NCBI GenBank assembly: GCA_020443425.1
Contig: JAGRIE010000012.1
Coordinates: 46,285 to 110,284 of the forward strand
Reading direction: 5' to 3'
DNA: 64,000 bases
From: Halioglobus sp.
GTDB lineage: Bacteria; Pseudomonadota; Gammaproteobacteria; Pseudomonadales; Halieaceae
The notes beneath the pieces were generated by a model. That model was not told the origin of the DNA. It did not search any database and saw only the letters and a list, made by a program, of their open reading frames with translations. Positions 18,733-26,755 of the stretch are shown here, piece after piece. The position numbers and the translations under genes were made by a program. Position 1 is the first letter of the stretch; each line of letters starts with the position of its first letter.

Positions 18733-19935
18733 TCAGCGATTGCCGCTGCTCGCCGCGACAGCGGCCACCGTGTTGTTCGCCGTCTCTGGCCTTGGCTGGC
18801 GGCCAAATAACTGGCGAAACTCCCGAGGGCTGCAGCCTATGCTCTTCTTGAAGTAGCGGCTGAACTGTGAAGGATCTTCATAGCCAACCCGCCTGGCGAC
18901 GAGGTTGATGTCATCGTTGTTTGCCAACAGCAGTTTGCGCGCCTGCTGCAGCCGCATATTGTTGCTCCAGGATTTCGGGCTGATGCCCATACGCTCCCTG
19001 AACAGGTGTGCCAGTCGCGATGTGGAGAGGTTGCAAGCGGCGGCCACCTCATCCAGCCGGAATCCCGCTGCGATGTTGCGGCGCATATAATCGCAGGCTT
19101 TCTGGATGCGCCTGTCGACAGCATCATCCAGCGGTGTACTCAGCCCCCGGGCGCGTATCAACAGCTCCTCCAGCCGGTTGTACTGCAGGTCTGTCTGGAT
19201 GGGTGAAGATTCCTGGCTGACCTCCACCAATTCCTCAAACACGCTTTGTATTTTCGCCAGGGACCGGGTGTCGTTTCGTGCCGCATGGTAGACGCCGGTG
19301 TCCAGCGGTCGCCACTCCAGCAGGTCGCCCCAGTGCAGCTGTGGCTGGAACAGGGCCCAGTGATGTGACCAGTGACGGGCGCCCGGGTGCCGGCCACAGT
19401 GAAACGTTGCCTCCGGGCCGAACAACACAAGGTCGCCCGGCCCCGCCTCCAACTCGAAATGGTCGCTCAGGTAAAGTGCCCTGCCTGCGGTCGTCAGGTG
19501 GAGGGTCCAGCAGGGCATGGTCCCCGCATAGTAAGTGCGGCTGTCACTGACTTTGCCGCGCTCGATGACTGTGCAGTTCGCGCTCACGTTGTGCTGGAAC
19601 AGCAGGTTGTGATCAAACGAGACAAACAGTTCCTGCAGGAAAGCCTGTGCGTCGCTCTCGCCCAGCACGGCGGCGCTGTCAAAACGGTGTTTCCAGCGCG
19701 CCACAATCTCTGACTGCAAGTCGCGAAAACTGTCGTCCCGCTGCATGCGGTTAGCGATCTGCTGTACCTGTTGCCGGGTCAAGGGTGAGCCGAACACATC
19801 GCCAATGGCCAGCAACCCCGCCTCGTCCACGGCATTTCCGGTATGCCAGCGGTAACACAGCCTGGCGGCTTCCTCGATCGGGCCGATCTCTGTCAATTTC
19901 CCCATACTGTTCGCTGTTTCCTGCATGCACTGCAT
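18733..19935 (-). CDS. AraC-family transcriptional regulator with AraC-like sugar-binding cupin
   Basis: The central cupin (about residues 145-215) contains GDLVLFGPE...CGRHPGARHWSHHW, a close match to the arabinose-binding domain of E. coli AraC. The C-terminal ~100 residues carry two helix-turn-helix motifs ending SQFSRYFKKSIGCSPREFR. The residue aligned with Arg in AraC's LTIRG is Ala (LTTAG), so the ligand probably is not arabinose. Unlike AraC, it has an extra ~100-residue N-terminal region. Starts at 19935, 19926 or 19905 are possible; further upstream the frame is not protein-like. It lies between its two predicted target promoters and is divergent from the sulfatase gene. Confidence 0.85.
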   Translation of the reverse strand: MQCMQETANSMGKLTEIGPIEEAARLCYRWHTGNAVDEAGLLAIGDVFGSPLTRQQVQQIANRMQRDDSFRDLQSEIVARWKHRFDSAAVLGESDAQAFLQELFVSFDHNLLFQHNVSANCTVIERGKVSDSRTYYAGTMPCWTLHLTTAGRALYLSDHFELEAGPGDLVLFGPEATFHCGRHPGARHWSHHWALFQPQLHWGDLLEWRPLDTGVYHAARNDTRSLAKIQSVFEELVEVSQESSPIQTDLQYNRLEELLIRARGLSTPLDDAVDRRIQKACDYMRRNIAAGFRLDEVAAACNLSTSRLAHLFRERMGISPKSWSNNMRLQQARKLLLANNDDINLVARRVGYEDPSQFSRYFKKSIGCSPREFRQLFGRQPRPETANNTVAAVAASSGNR

Positions 19936-20031
19936 TATTGTTGTGTGGTGGCTGCGCGGCAGCAGGCCGGGGCGCGGTCGTCTCCTATGGCCGACAGTGG
20001 CTGCGCGCAGCGTGGCAGATATCCGAAAGAA

Positions 20032-20069
20032 TAGCAGAAAAAGCCAATTATGTAGCAGCTTCGCACCTT
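20032..20069 (+). promoter_or_regulatory. Predicted AraC-type operator (two direct half-sites)
   Basis: The half-sites TAGCAGAAAAAGCCAAT (20032-20048) and TAGCAGCTTCGCACCTT (20053-20069) begin exactly 21 bp apart. The first follows the TAGC-N8-CCA pattern of E. coli araI1. The second overlaps the -35 by 2 bp. An almost identical site occurs before the receptor gene at 18678-18715, in the same orientation relative to its gene. Confidence 0.75.
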
Positions 20070-20096
20070 CACTTCGAGTGCGGGGGAACCTACCTT
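20068..20096 (+). promoter_or_regulatory. Predicted promoter of sulfatase operon
   Basis: TTCACT (20068-20073), a 17-bp spacer and TACCTT (20091-20096) match the receptor-gene promoter in elements and spacing. Both hexamers are far from consensus, as expected for an activator-dependent promoter. Predicted transcription start is near 20103. Confidence 0.6.
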
Positions 20097-20279
20097 GGCG
20101 GCAAAAATGTACGCGCAGTGCTGGCGGGGCAGTTCCTGAGCCACTGCCTGTGCGGCATGCCGGTGCGGTGAAAAACAGATAATACTCGCGTCGCACACGT
20201 CGTGATCTGCCTGGCAGGTCGCATGCCGAACGGGTGGTTGGTGCGCGCCGCAATCGATAACAATCAGAAGGACAGTACG

Positions 20280-21854
20280 ATGTGGAATGGATCTATGCCG
20301 CGAATCGCCTGTGTCAGTGCGGCACTGGCGATTGCCTGTTGCAGTGTACCCGCCAGTGCTGGCGAGCGCCCGAATATTGTATTCATCTTCTCCGACGACC
20401 ACGCGGTGCGGGCGGTCAGTGCCTATGGCGACAGCCTCGTGAAGACGCCGAACATCGACCGGATAGCGGCCAGTGGTGTGCGGTTCGATCGCGCCTATGT
20501 CGGCAATGCCATCTGTGGTCCCAGCCGGGCGACACTGCTGACCGGTATGCACAGCCACGCCAATGGCTTCTACAGCAACGAGTGGTCCGGCCCCTTCGAC
20601 GGCGAGCAGCAAACGCTGTCAAACCTGCTGCAGGGTGCCGGCTACCAGACAGCGGTGATCGGCAAGTGGCACCTGTACAGTGATCCAGTGGGCTTTGATC
20701 ACTGGGAGGTTATCGACAATCTGTTCGAGCAGGGCTCCTATTACAACCCCACGTTCAGGAGCCCTGCCGGTGTGGAGGAGGCAACCGGTTACGTCGCCGA
20801 TCTGGTGACCGATAAATCCATCGCCTGGTTGCAGCAGGCGAAGGCCGGGGACAGGCCGTTTTTCCTGCTGTACAACCACAAGACACCACACCGCGACTGG
20901 CTGCCCGGCCCCCAGGAGTTGCGTGACTGGGACGAGGATGCGCGTATGGAGGAACCGGATACCCTGTTCCGTGACCTCGGTGACCAGACGCGGGCGCGGC
21001 GTGAAGCGCGTATGCGCATCGAAGACTATATGACCGATATGGATGTCAAGCTCAGCATGGGGGGGAGCCTGACGCCGGAGCAGGAGGCGCTGTGGCAGCA
21101 GGCGTTTGCCGAGGGCAATCAGCAGTACGAGTCGTCTGATCTGACGCCGGAGCAGGACCTGCGCTGGAAGTACCAGCGTTATATCAAGACCTATGCCGCC
21201 TCTGTGAAAAGCATGGATCGCCAGATCGGGCGACTGCTGGATTACCTTGAGTCAAGCGGCTTGATGGAGAATACCATTGTCCTGTACAGCTCTGACCAGG
21301 GCTTTTTCCTTGGCGAAAATGGCTGGTTCGATAAGCGCTGGATGGACGAGGTGTCCTCCCGGGTGCCGCTGCTGATGGCGTGGCGCGGACACATACAGCC
21401 GGGTTCCACCTCGGACGCGCTGGTGCAGAATATCGATTTTGCGCCCACCCTGCTTGACGCTGCTGGAGTCACACCGAAACAACCGATGCACGGTGTCAGC
21501 CTGCTGCCACTGGTCGAGGAAAATCCGCCGCCGTGGCAGCGCGATCTGTACTATCATTTTTATGAGAATCCCGGCTTCCACGGCGTTGCGCGGCACTACG
21601 GTATTCGCACGGAGCGCTACAAGCTGGTGTACTACTACCAGAACAATGAATGGGAATTGTTCGACCTGGTGACGGACCCGGAGGATCAGGTGAACCTCTA
21701 CGGCAAGCCGGGCTACGAGGCGATTACTGCGGACCTGAAACTGCGGCTGCAGCAATTACGCACGCAGTACCAGGTGCCGGAGACCGACCCCGAGGTGCCC
21801 TGGTACCACGGCCTGCTGATACGGGCGTTCGAGCGTTTGATGATGTGGCTGTGA
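20280..21854 (+). CDS. Sulfatase (S1, formylglycine type)
   Basis: This is a periplasmic sulfate-ester hydrolase of 524 residues. The signal peptide ends near ASAGERPNI. The metal-binding FSDDH is at about residues 37-41. The signature CGPSR is at Cys79, the residue converted to formylglycine. ATG 20280 is preceded by AGAAGGA (20267-20273); the frame is open further upstream but that part is not protein-like. It is the first gene after the AraC-type promoter, followed by a second sulfatase, DUF3604 and SDR genes. No formylglycine-generating enzyme is in the window. The substrate is unknown. Confidence 0.88.
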   Translation: MWNGSMPRIACVSAALAIACCSVPASAGERPNIVFIFSDDHAVRAVSAYGDSLVKTPNIDRIAASGVRFDRAYVGNAICGPSRATLLTGMHSHANGFYSNEWSGPFDGEQQTLSNLLQGAGYQTAVIGKWHLYSDPVGFDHWEVIDNLFEQGSYYNPTFRSPAGVEEATGYVADLVTDKSIAWLQQAKAGDRPFFLLYNHKTPHRDWLPGPQELRDWDEDARMEEPDTLFRDLGDQTRARREARMRIEDYMTDMDVKLSMGGSLTPEQEALWQQAFAEGNQQYESSDLTPEQDLRWKYQRYIKTYAASVKSMDRQIGRLLDYLESSGLMENTIVLYSSDQGFFLGENGWFDKRWMDEVSSRVPLLMAWRGHIQPGSTSDALVQNIDFAPTLLDAAGVTPKQPMHGVSLLPLVEENPPPWQRDLYYHFYENPGFHGVARHYGIRTERYKLVYYYQNNEWELFDLVTDPEDQVNLYGKPGYEAITADLKLRLQQLRTQYQVPETDPEVPWYHGLLIRAFERLMMWL

Positions 21855-21997
21855 GCCTGTGCGCGGGGCCCCGCGGTCAATAGGAGACAGCGGGCCAGGC
21901 GGTGCTGTATTGGCGACATTGCGAGGCCCGGAAACGACTGGCCGTAAGAGGCGGAACCGCGTGCGTGGACCTCACCTATTTTCCTGGAGTATCGCTG

Positions 21998-23653
21998 ATG
22001 CGTAAATGGCTGGCCTGTATCGCCCTGCTGGTCGCGCAATGCGCAGCCGCGCAAACACCGCGACCCAATATTCTGCTGTTAATGGCCGAGGATATGAGCG
22101 CCAGGGTGGGGGCGTTTGGCGATACCGTGGCCGCTACGCCCAACCTCGATGGGCTTGCCGCCGAGGGTGTGCGCTATACCAACACCTTCACCTCGGCGGG
22201 TGTCTGTGCGCCGAGCCGGGCGGCACATATCCTCGGTATGCACCAGATCTCCACCGGCACACAGCATATGCGCAGCAGCACCAGGCCCGAGGGCGGCTAC
22301 TACTCGGTGCCTCCGGCCGAGGCCAAGGCCTATCCTGAACTGCTGCGGGCGGCGGGCTACTACACCTATACGGACAACAAGCTGGACTACCAGTTCAGCG
22401 ATGTGTTTGCGCACAGCGGCCCGACCACGATCTGGGACACTGAGGGCGCTGCCGCAACAGACTGGGACGGGCGTGCGCAGGGCCAGCCCTTCTTCGGCTT
22501 TACCAGTTTCATGGTGACGCATGAAAGCGGGGTATTTCCCGGCCTGGGTGAAATGCCCAACAGCGCAGTCAACCTGGTGATGCAGTTGATGCGCTGGTAC
22601 CTGCGGGACGGCCCGTTGCCCGATGTCGTGACCCCGCAGGACATAGTGCTGCCGCCATACTATCCCGACACCGGGACCGTGCGCGCCGATATGGCGCGAC
22701 ACTACAACAATATCGCCTACATGGATGCCGAGGTCGGTGCCATTCTCCGGCAGTTGGATGCCGCCGGGCTGGCGGACTCCACGATAGTGATATGGACGAC
22801 GGATCACGGCGATGGCTTGCCGCGCGCCAAACGCGAGCTGTTTGATTCTGGTATCAGGGTGCCGATGATTATCCGCTGGCCACCGGCGTTCAGGCCCGAC
22901 GGGGTAGAGCCCGGTACTGTGGATGAAAGATTGATCAGTTTTGTCGATCTGGGCCCGACGATACTGTCGCTGGCGGGGGTGCCGGTGCCGGCCACTATGC
23001 AGGGGCGCGACTTTGCCGGCAGTGATGCGGTACCCAATGAGTATATTTATGCATCCCGCGACCGGATTGATGAGCAGATCGACCGTCAACGGGCTGTCAG
23101 GGATACGCGCTACAAGTATATTCGCAGCTGGTATCCGGATCTCCCCGGCGGCAGCGATCTGGCATTCCGCAATAATAGCAATATGGTGCGGGAGATGCGT
23201 GCGATGTACGACGCCGGGCGGTTGAATGCGGTGCAACAGCAGTGGTATCAGCCGCCGGGCGGTGAGCGCCTGTTTGATCTGGCGCGGGACCCATTCGAGA
23301 TACGCGATGTCAGTGATGATCCGCACTACCGGGACGTGCTGCAGCGCATGCGGGGTGAGATGACCGACTGGCTGGCGCGTGTGGGCGACTGGAGCGAAGA
23401 GGCTGAATCCGCTATGGTCGCCAGGTTCGCACCGGATGGACAGAGGCAGGTCACGCCGGCCCCGACCGTGGTGCTGGCGTCGGGCAGGCTGGTGCTGACG
23501 CCGGTTGCGGCAGGGTCGTCGCTGGAGTACCGCATCGATGGCGGTGATTGGCAGCTCTATACCGCGCCGGTCAGCGTCGACAGGGGCAGTGAGATAGAGG
23601 CCAGGGCAGTGCGCTATGGCTGGGAGGAGAGTGAAATTGTCAGTGGTACATGA
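21998..23653 (+). CDS. Sulfatase (S1) with chitobiase-type C-terminal domain
   Basis: This 551-residue exported sulfatase has a signal peptide (MRKWLACIALLVAQCAAA), the signature CAPSR at Cys70 and the active-site stretch TTDHGDG. The first metal motif reads AED rather than the usual ADD. The last ~65 residues (from about VVLASGRLVL, with LEYRIDGGDWQLYT) look like a chitobiase/beta-hexosaminidase C-terminal module, which may help bind a glycan. ATG 21998 has GGAGT just upstream. The end overlaps the start of the DUF3604 gene. Confidence 0.86.
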   Translation: MRKWLACIALLVAQCAAAQTPRPNILLLMAEDMSARVGAFGDTVAATPNLDGLAAEGVRYTNTFTSAGVCAPSRAAHILGMHQISTGTQHMRSSTRPEGGYYSVPPAEAKAYPELLRAAGYYTYTDNKLDYQFSDVFAHSGPTTIWDTEGAAATDWDGRAQGQPFFGFTSFMVTHESGVFPGLGEMPNSAVNLVMQLMRWYLRDGPLPDVVTPQDIVLPPYYPDTGTVRADMARHYNNIAYMDAEVGAILRQLDAAGLADSTIVIWTTDHGDGLPRAKRELFDSGIRVPMIIRWPPAFRPDGVEPGTVDERLISFVDLGPTILSLAGVPVPATMQGRDFAGSDAVPNEYIYASRDRIDEQIDRQRAVRDTRYKYIRSWYPDLPGGSDLAFRNNSNMVREMRAMYDAGRLNAVQQQWYQPPGGERLFDLARDPFEIRDVSDDPHYRDVLQRMRGEMTDWLARVGDWSEEAESAMVARFAPDGQRQVTPAPTVVLASGRLVLTPVAAGSSLEYRIDGGDWQLYTAPVSVDRGSEIEARAVRYGWEESEIVSGT

Positions 23654-25781
23654 TACGGCAGGACGCGGGCGAACAACCGCTGTGGGGCGGGCGGGTGCGG
23701 CGGCCGCACTGTGCGGTGCACTGTCGCTGTTCACGGTCGCGACACTGGCGCAATCCGGCGCGGAAGGGGAGCCACTGGCGCCCTCCGGAGCCGCGACTGG
23801 CGTTGAAGTCGCCACCGCGACGGAGGGCGCACAGGCAGCCGCTGAAGCGGGCGCTGGTGGTGACGTCGAAGCTGCAGAAGTGGTGGAAGTCGAAGTCGTG
23901 CCGGTGCCGATCCCGGAACAGCGGTACTCAGAAGCGCGCGCGCCCTGTGCGACCCGAGCGCCCCTGAAACAGGCGTTCTTCGGGGATCTGCATGTGCACA
24001 CTCGCTACTCGCTGGATGCCAGTACACAGGGCACGCGCACAACCCCCGCCCAGGCCTACCAGTTCGCGCGCGGCGAGCGGGTCGGCATCCAGCCGTGGAC
24101 TGAGGATGGCCAGGCGCTGCGCTCCCTGCAGCTGGCGCGACCGCTGGATTTTGCGATGGTCTCGGATCACGCGGAACTGATCGGCGAAGTTTACATGTGC
24201 AATACCCCGGAGTATGAGGGATACAGCTCCTGGCAGTGCATCCTGTACCGCAACTGGTCGCGCGGGGCGTTCTACCTGTTCAATTTCTGGGCCACCATGC
24301 AGCAGGATCACCTGGGGCAGTGCGGTGAGAACGGCGAGCTGTGCCTGGCCGCAGCCCTGCAGCCCTGGCAGGAGATGCAGGAGGCGGCCGAGCGCTATTA
24401 CGATCGCAGCGAAGCGTGTGAGTTCACCACCTTTGTCGGCTACGAGTGGACTGGCATGGATTCCTCCAACGGCGGCAACCTGCACCGCAATATTGTGTTC
24501 CGCAATGCCGAGGTGCCATACCTGCCCACCAGTTTCATCGATGCCCCCGCGGCACATCTGCTGTGGGATTCCCTCGAGGAGCAGTGCAACGGGCTGGACA
24601 ATACCTGCGAGTCCCTCGTGATCCCGCACAACTCCAATTACAGTGCCGGCTCAATGTTTACCGGGCTGGCGGACGATGGCTCGCCGATGAGCGCCGAATA
24701 CGCGGCCTCGCGCGCGTACTTCGAACCACTGGTAGAGGTGATGCAGCACAAAGGGGCTTCGGAGTGCTATTTCGAGGCCGGTGTCACAGAAGACGAACTG
24801 TGCGCGTTTGAGCAGTTACCCCAGGACAACATCGCCGGCTTTGATGAGCCCCCCAAGCCGGATACCGGCTTTGTGCGCCGGGTGCTGGCGGACGGTCTTG
24901 TCATCGAGGGTGACGTGGGCGTCAACCCCTACCAGTTCGGCCTGATTGCCAGTACTGACACCCACCTGGGCACGCCCGGGGCCGCGCGCGAGGACCTGTT
25001 CCTGGGGCATGGCGGTGCCGGGGTGTCGGCGGAGACAGAGGTGCCGCCCGGGCTGCCCGATGAGCTCGAGTACAACCCGGGTGGGCTGGCCGTACTGTGG
25101 GCCCATGAGAACAGCCGCGATGCGCTGTTCGATGCCATGCGCCGCCGCGAGGCCTATGCCACCAGCGGGCCGCGTATTACCAGCCGTTTTTTTGCCGGCT
25201 GGGATTTCCCGGCTGACCTGTGCGCGGCGCCGGATCGTATTGAGCGCGGCTATGCCGACGGTGTGCCGATGGGCTCGATACTGGCCGGCCCTGCTGCAGA
25301 GGGACGCCGCCCCACCTTTCTTGTCGCAGCGAGCCAGGATGCCGGTACGCCGGACCAGCCCGGCACCCCGCTGCAGCGGCTGCAGGTCATCAAGGGCTGG
25401 GTCGATGCCGACGGCGAGCGCCATGAACGCGTGATCGATGTGGCGGGCGATGCCGACAACGGCGCCTCGGTCGACCTGCAGTCCTGCGTCACCAGTGGTA
25501 GCGGCTTCGCCGACCTCTGTGCCGTCTGGGAAGACAGGGACTTCGATCCCAACCAGCGCGCCTACTACTATTCACGCGCAGTGGAAAATCCCACCTGCCG
25601 CTGGAGCCAGCGCATGTGCGCCGCCGCAGGTGTGAACTGTGCGGACCCCGAGACTATTGCCAAGGGGTATGAGGGCTGCTGCGTGGCGGAACATCGACCG
25701 GTGGTGCAGGAGCGCGCATGGACCTCCCCGGTGTGGTACAGCCCGGCCACGGGTGCGGGCCCCACGGCGGCGCTGCACTGA
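23616..25781 (+). CDS. DUF3604 domain exported protein (PHP-like fold)
   Basis: This 721-residue protein has an N-terminal hydrophobic export segment (about residues 28-47), an Ala/Glu-rich linker (50-100), and a DUF3604 domain beginning FFGDLHVHT. His126 and His128 there form a metal motif like that of PHP phosphoesterases; further His/Asp ligands occur in VSDHAEL and STDTHLG. It is rich in cysteine (many in pairs), fitting a periplasmic location. Start choice is uncertain among ATG 23616, GTG 23631 and TTG 23637. GGAGGAG lies just before the latter two. All overlap the upstream sulfatase gene. The activity is not established for this family; context suggests a hydrolase acting on the sulfatases' products. 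Confidence 0.8.
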   Translation: MAGRRVKLSVVHDTAGRGRTTAVGRAGAAAALCGALSLFTVATLAQSGAEGEPLAPSGAATGVEVATATEGAQAAAEAGAGGDVEAAEVVEVEVVPVPIPEQRYSEARAPCATRAPLKQAFFGDLHVHTRYSLDASTQGTRTTPAQAYQFARGERVGIQPWTEDGQALRSLQLARPLDFAMVSDHAELIGEVYMCNTPEYEGYSSWQCILYRNWSRGAFYLFNFWATMQQDHLGQCGENGELCLAAALQPWQEMQEAAERYYDRSEACEFTTFVGYEWTGMDSSNGGNLHRNIVFRNAEVPYLPTSFIDAPAAHLLWDSLEEQCNGLDNTCESLVIPHNSNYSAGSMFTGLADDGSPMSAEYAASRAYFEPLVEVMQHKGASECYFEAGVTEDELCAFEQLPQDNIAGFDEPPKPDTGFVRRVLADGLVIEGDVGVNPYQFGLIASTDTHLGTPGAAREDLFLGHGGAGVSAETEVPPGLPDELEYNPGGLAVLWAHENSRDALFDAMRRREAYATSGPRITSRFFAGWDFPADLCAAPDRIERGYADGVPMGSILAGPAAEGRRPTFLVAASQDAGTPDQPGTPLQRLQVIKGWVDADGERHERVIDVAGDADNGASVDLQSCVTSGSGFADLCAVWEDRDFDPNQRAYYYSRAVENPTCRWSQRMCAAAGVNCADPETIAKGYEGCCVAEHRPVVQERAWTSPVWYSPATGAGPTAALH

Positions 25782-25825
25782 GGTGGCGAGCGCAGCGGAT
25801 TTTGATAACAACGAGAGGCACTGCA

Positions 25826-26599
25826 GTGGCTGATACAGGAAAAGTGGTACTGATAACCGGTGGCGGCAGTGGTATGGGGCGTGAGGCCGCGCGGCGCTTC
25901 GCCGCCGAGGGAGCCACCGTCGCGCTGTTCGACGTGAATACCGCAGGCATGGCGGAGACCGTCGGCACTTTTGACAGCATTCACAGCTGGACGGTGGACA
26001 TGACCGATTTCCCGGCGGTCTGTGCGGCGGTGCGGGAGGTCGAGGAACAACTCGGCCCGGTCGAGCGACTGTATAACTGCGCGGCGATCATGCCCTTCGG
26101 CAAGCTGGTTGAGCAGGACAATGCCATCATTCACAAGCAGATGGCGATCAACTACGGCGGCCTGGTCAATATTACACAGGCGGTATTGCCGGGCATGCTG
26201 CAGCGCGGCCGGGGCGATTTTGTCAGTTTTGCCTCGATGGCAGGCCTGATCCCGATGCTGCTGACCGGCGCCTACACTGCCTCCAAGTTTGCCGTGGTCG
26301 CATTCACGGAGACGCTGTACCACGAGAACAGGGACTCCGGTGTCCGTTTTGCCTGCGTCTGCCCGCCCGCTGTCGCCACGCCGCTGCTGCAACAGGGCAA
26401 AGACACAGCCTGGCCGCGGATGCTGGACAGCCAGAGCGCACCCATCAAACCCAGGATTGTCATCGAAGCGGTGGAAGACGGCCTCAAAAGAGGCAAGTTT
26501 TTTATATTCCCGACACGCGATTCAAAGATCGGAGCCCTGATGCGACGCCTGCTGCCAGGTCTCATCTGGAAGCAGGTACACCAGGTCGAGGGCTTCTAG
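25826..26599 (+). CDS. Short-chain dehydrogenase/reductase (SDR)
   Basis: This 257-residue NAD(P)-dependent oxidoreductase has the cofactor motif TGGGSGMG (residues 11-18), NCAA in place of NNAG, a catalytic Ser in FASMAG and the YTASK catalytic pair. It starts at GTG 25826 with GAGAGG seven bases upstream; the longer open frame upstream has no SDR features. It closes the sulfatase/DUF3604 operon, 44 bp after DUF3604. It is probably cytoplasmic, oxidising or reducing an alcohol or sugar derived from the imported substrate. Confidence 0.85.
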   Translation: MADTGKVVLITGGGSGMGREAARRFAAEGATVALFDVNTAGMAETVGTFDSIHSWTVDMTDFPAVCAAVREVEEQLGPVERLYNCAAIMPFGKLVEQDNAIIHKQMAINYGGLVNITQAVLPGMLQRGRGDFVSFASMAGLIPMLLTGAYTASKFAVVAFTETLYHENRDSGVRFACVCPPAVATPLLQQGKDTAWPRMLDSQSAPIKPRIVIEAVEDGLKRGKFFIFPTRDSKIGALMRRLLPGLIWKQVHQVEGF

Positions 26600-26636
26600 C
26601 CCCGCCACTCGCAGCCCGGCTGTGCGCTCACTGCGC

Positions 26637-26665
26637 TTGACAGTTACCGGCGTTGTCTCTAAATT
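26637..26665 (+). promoter_or_regulatory. Predicted sigma70 promoter for Gfo/Idh/MocA operon
   Basis: A perfect TTGACA (26637-26642), a 17-bp spacer and TAAATT (26660-26665) lie 90 bp upstream of the oxidoreductase start. This suggests the 26.7-34.4 kb block can be transcribed independently of the AraC-controlled operon before it. Confidence 0.6.
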
Positions 26666-26755
26666 GGCCTGACCACTTTTTCGGGCCATTTATTTTTGCT
26701 CTTACTGACCCGGATTGGCAGGGAAATCCGGCGATGCGAGAGGTGAACACAGCCG

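Larger units (their letters stand above)
19936..20279. other. Divergent regulatory region between AraC-type gene and sulfatase gene
   Basis: This 344 bp gap holds the AraC-type operator (20032-20069) and promoter (20068-20096) for the rightward sulfatase operon. A leader of about 177 bases remains before ATG 20280. The promoter of the regulator itself must also lie here, but I could not assign it. The arrangement of a divergent regulator, shared operator region and target operon mirrors araC-araBAD. Confidence 0.6.

Noticed and set aside
19936-20253. N-terminal extension of the AraC-type frame beyond 19935
   Set aside because: The extra ~106 residues are Arg/Pro-rich, lie across the predicted operator and promoter, and lack a domain.
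22079-24001. Long open frame (640 codons) on the minus strand across sulfatase and DUF3604 genes
   Set aside because: Composition is low in hydrophobic core, and the plus-strand genes have clear catalytic motifs.
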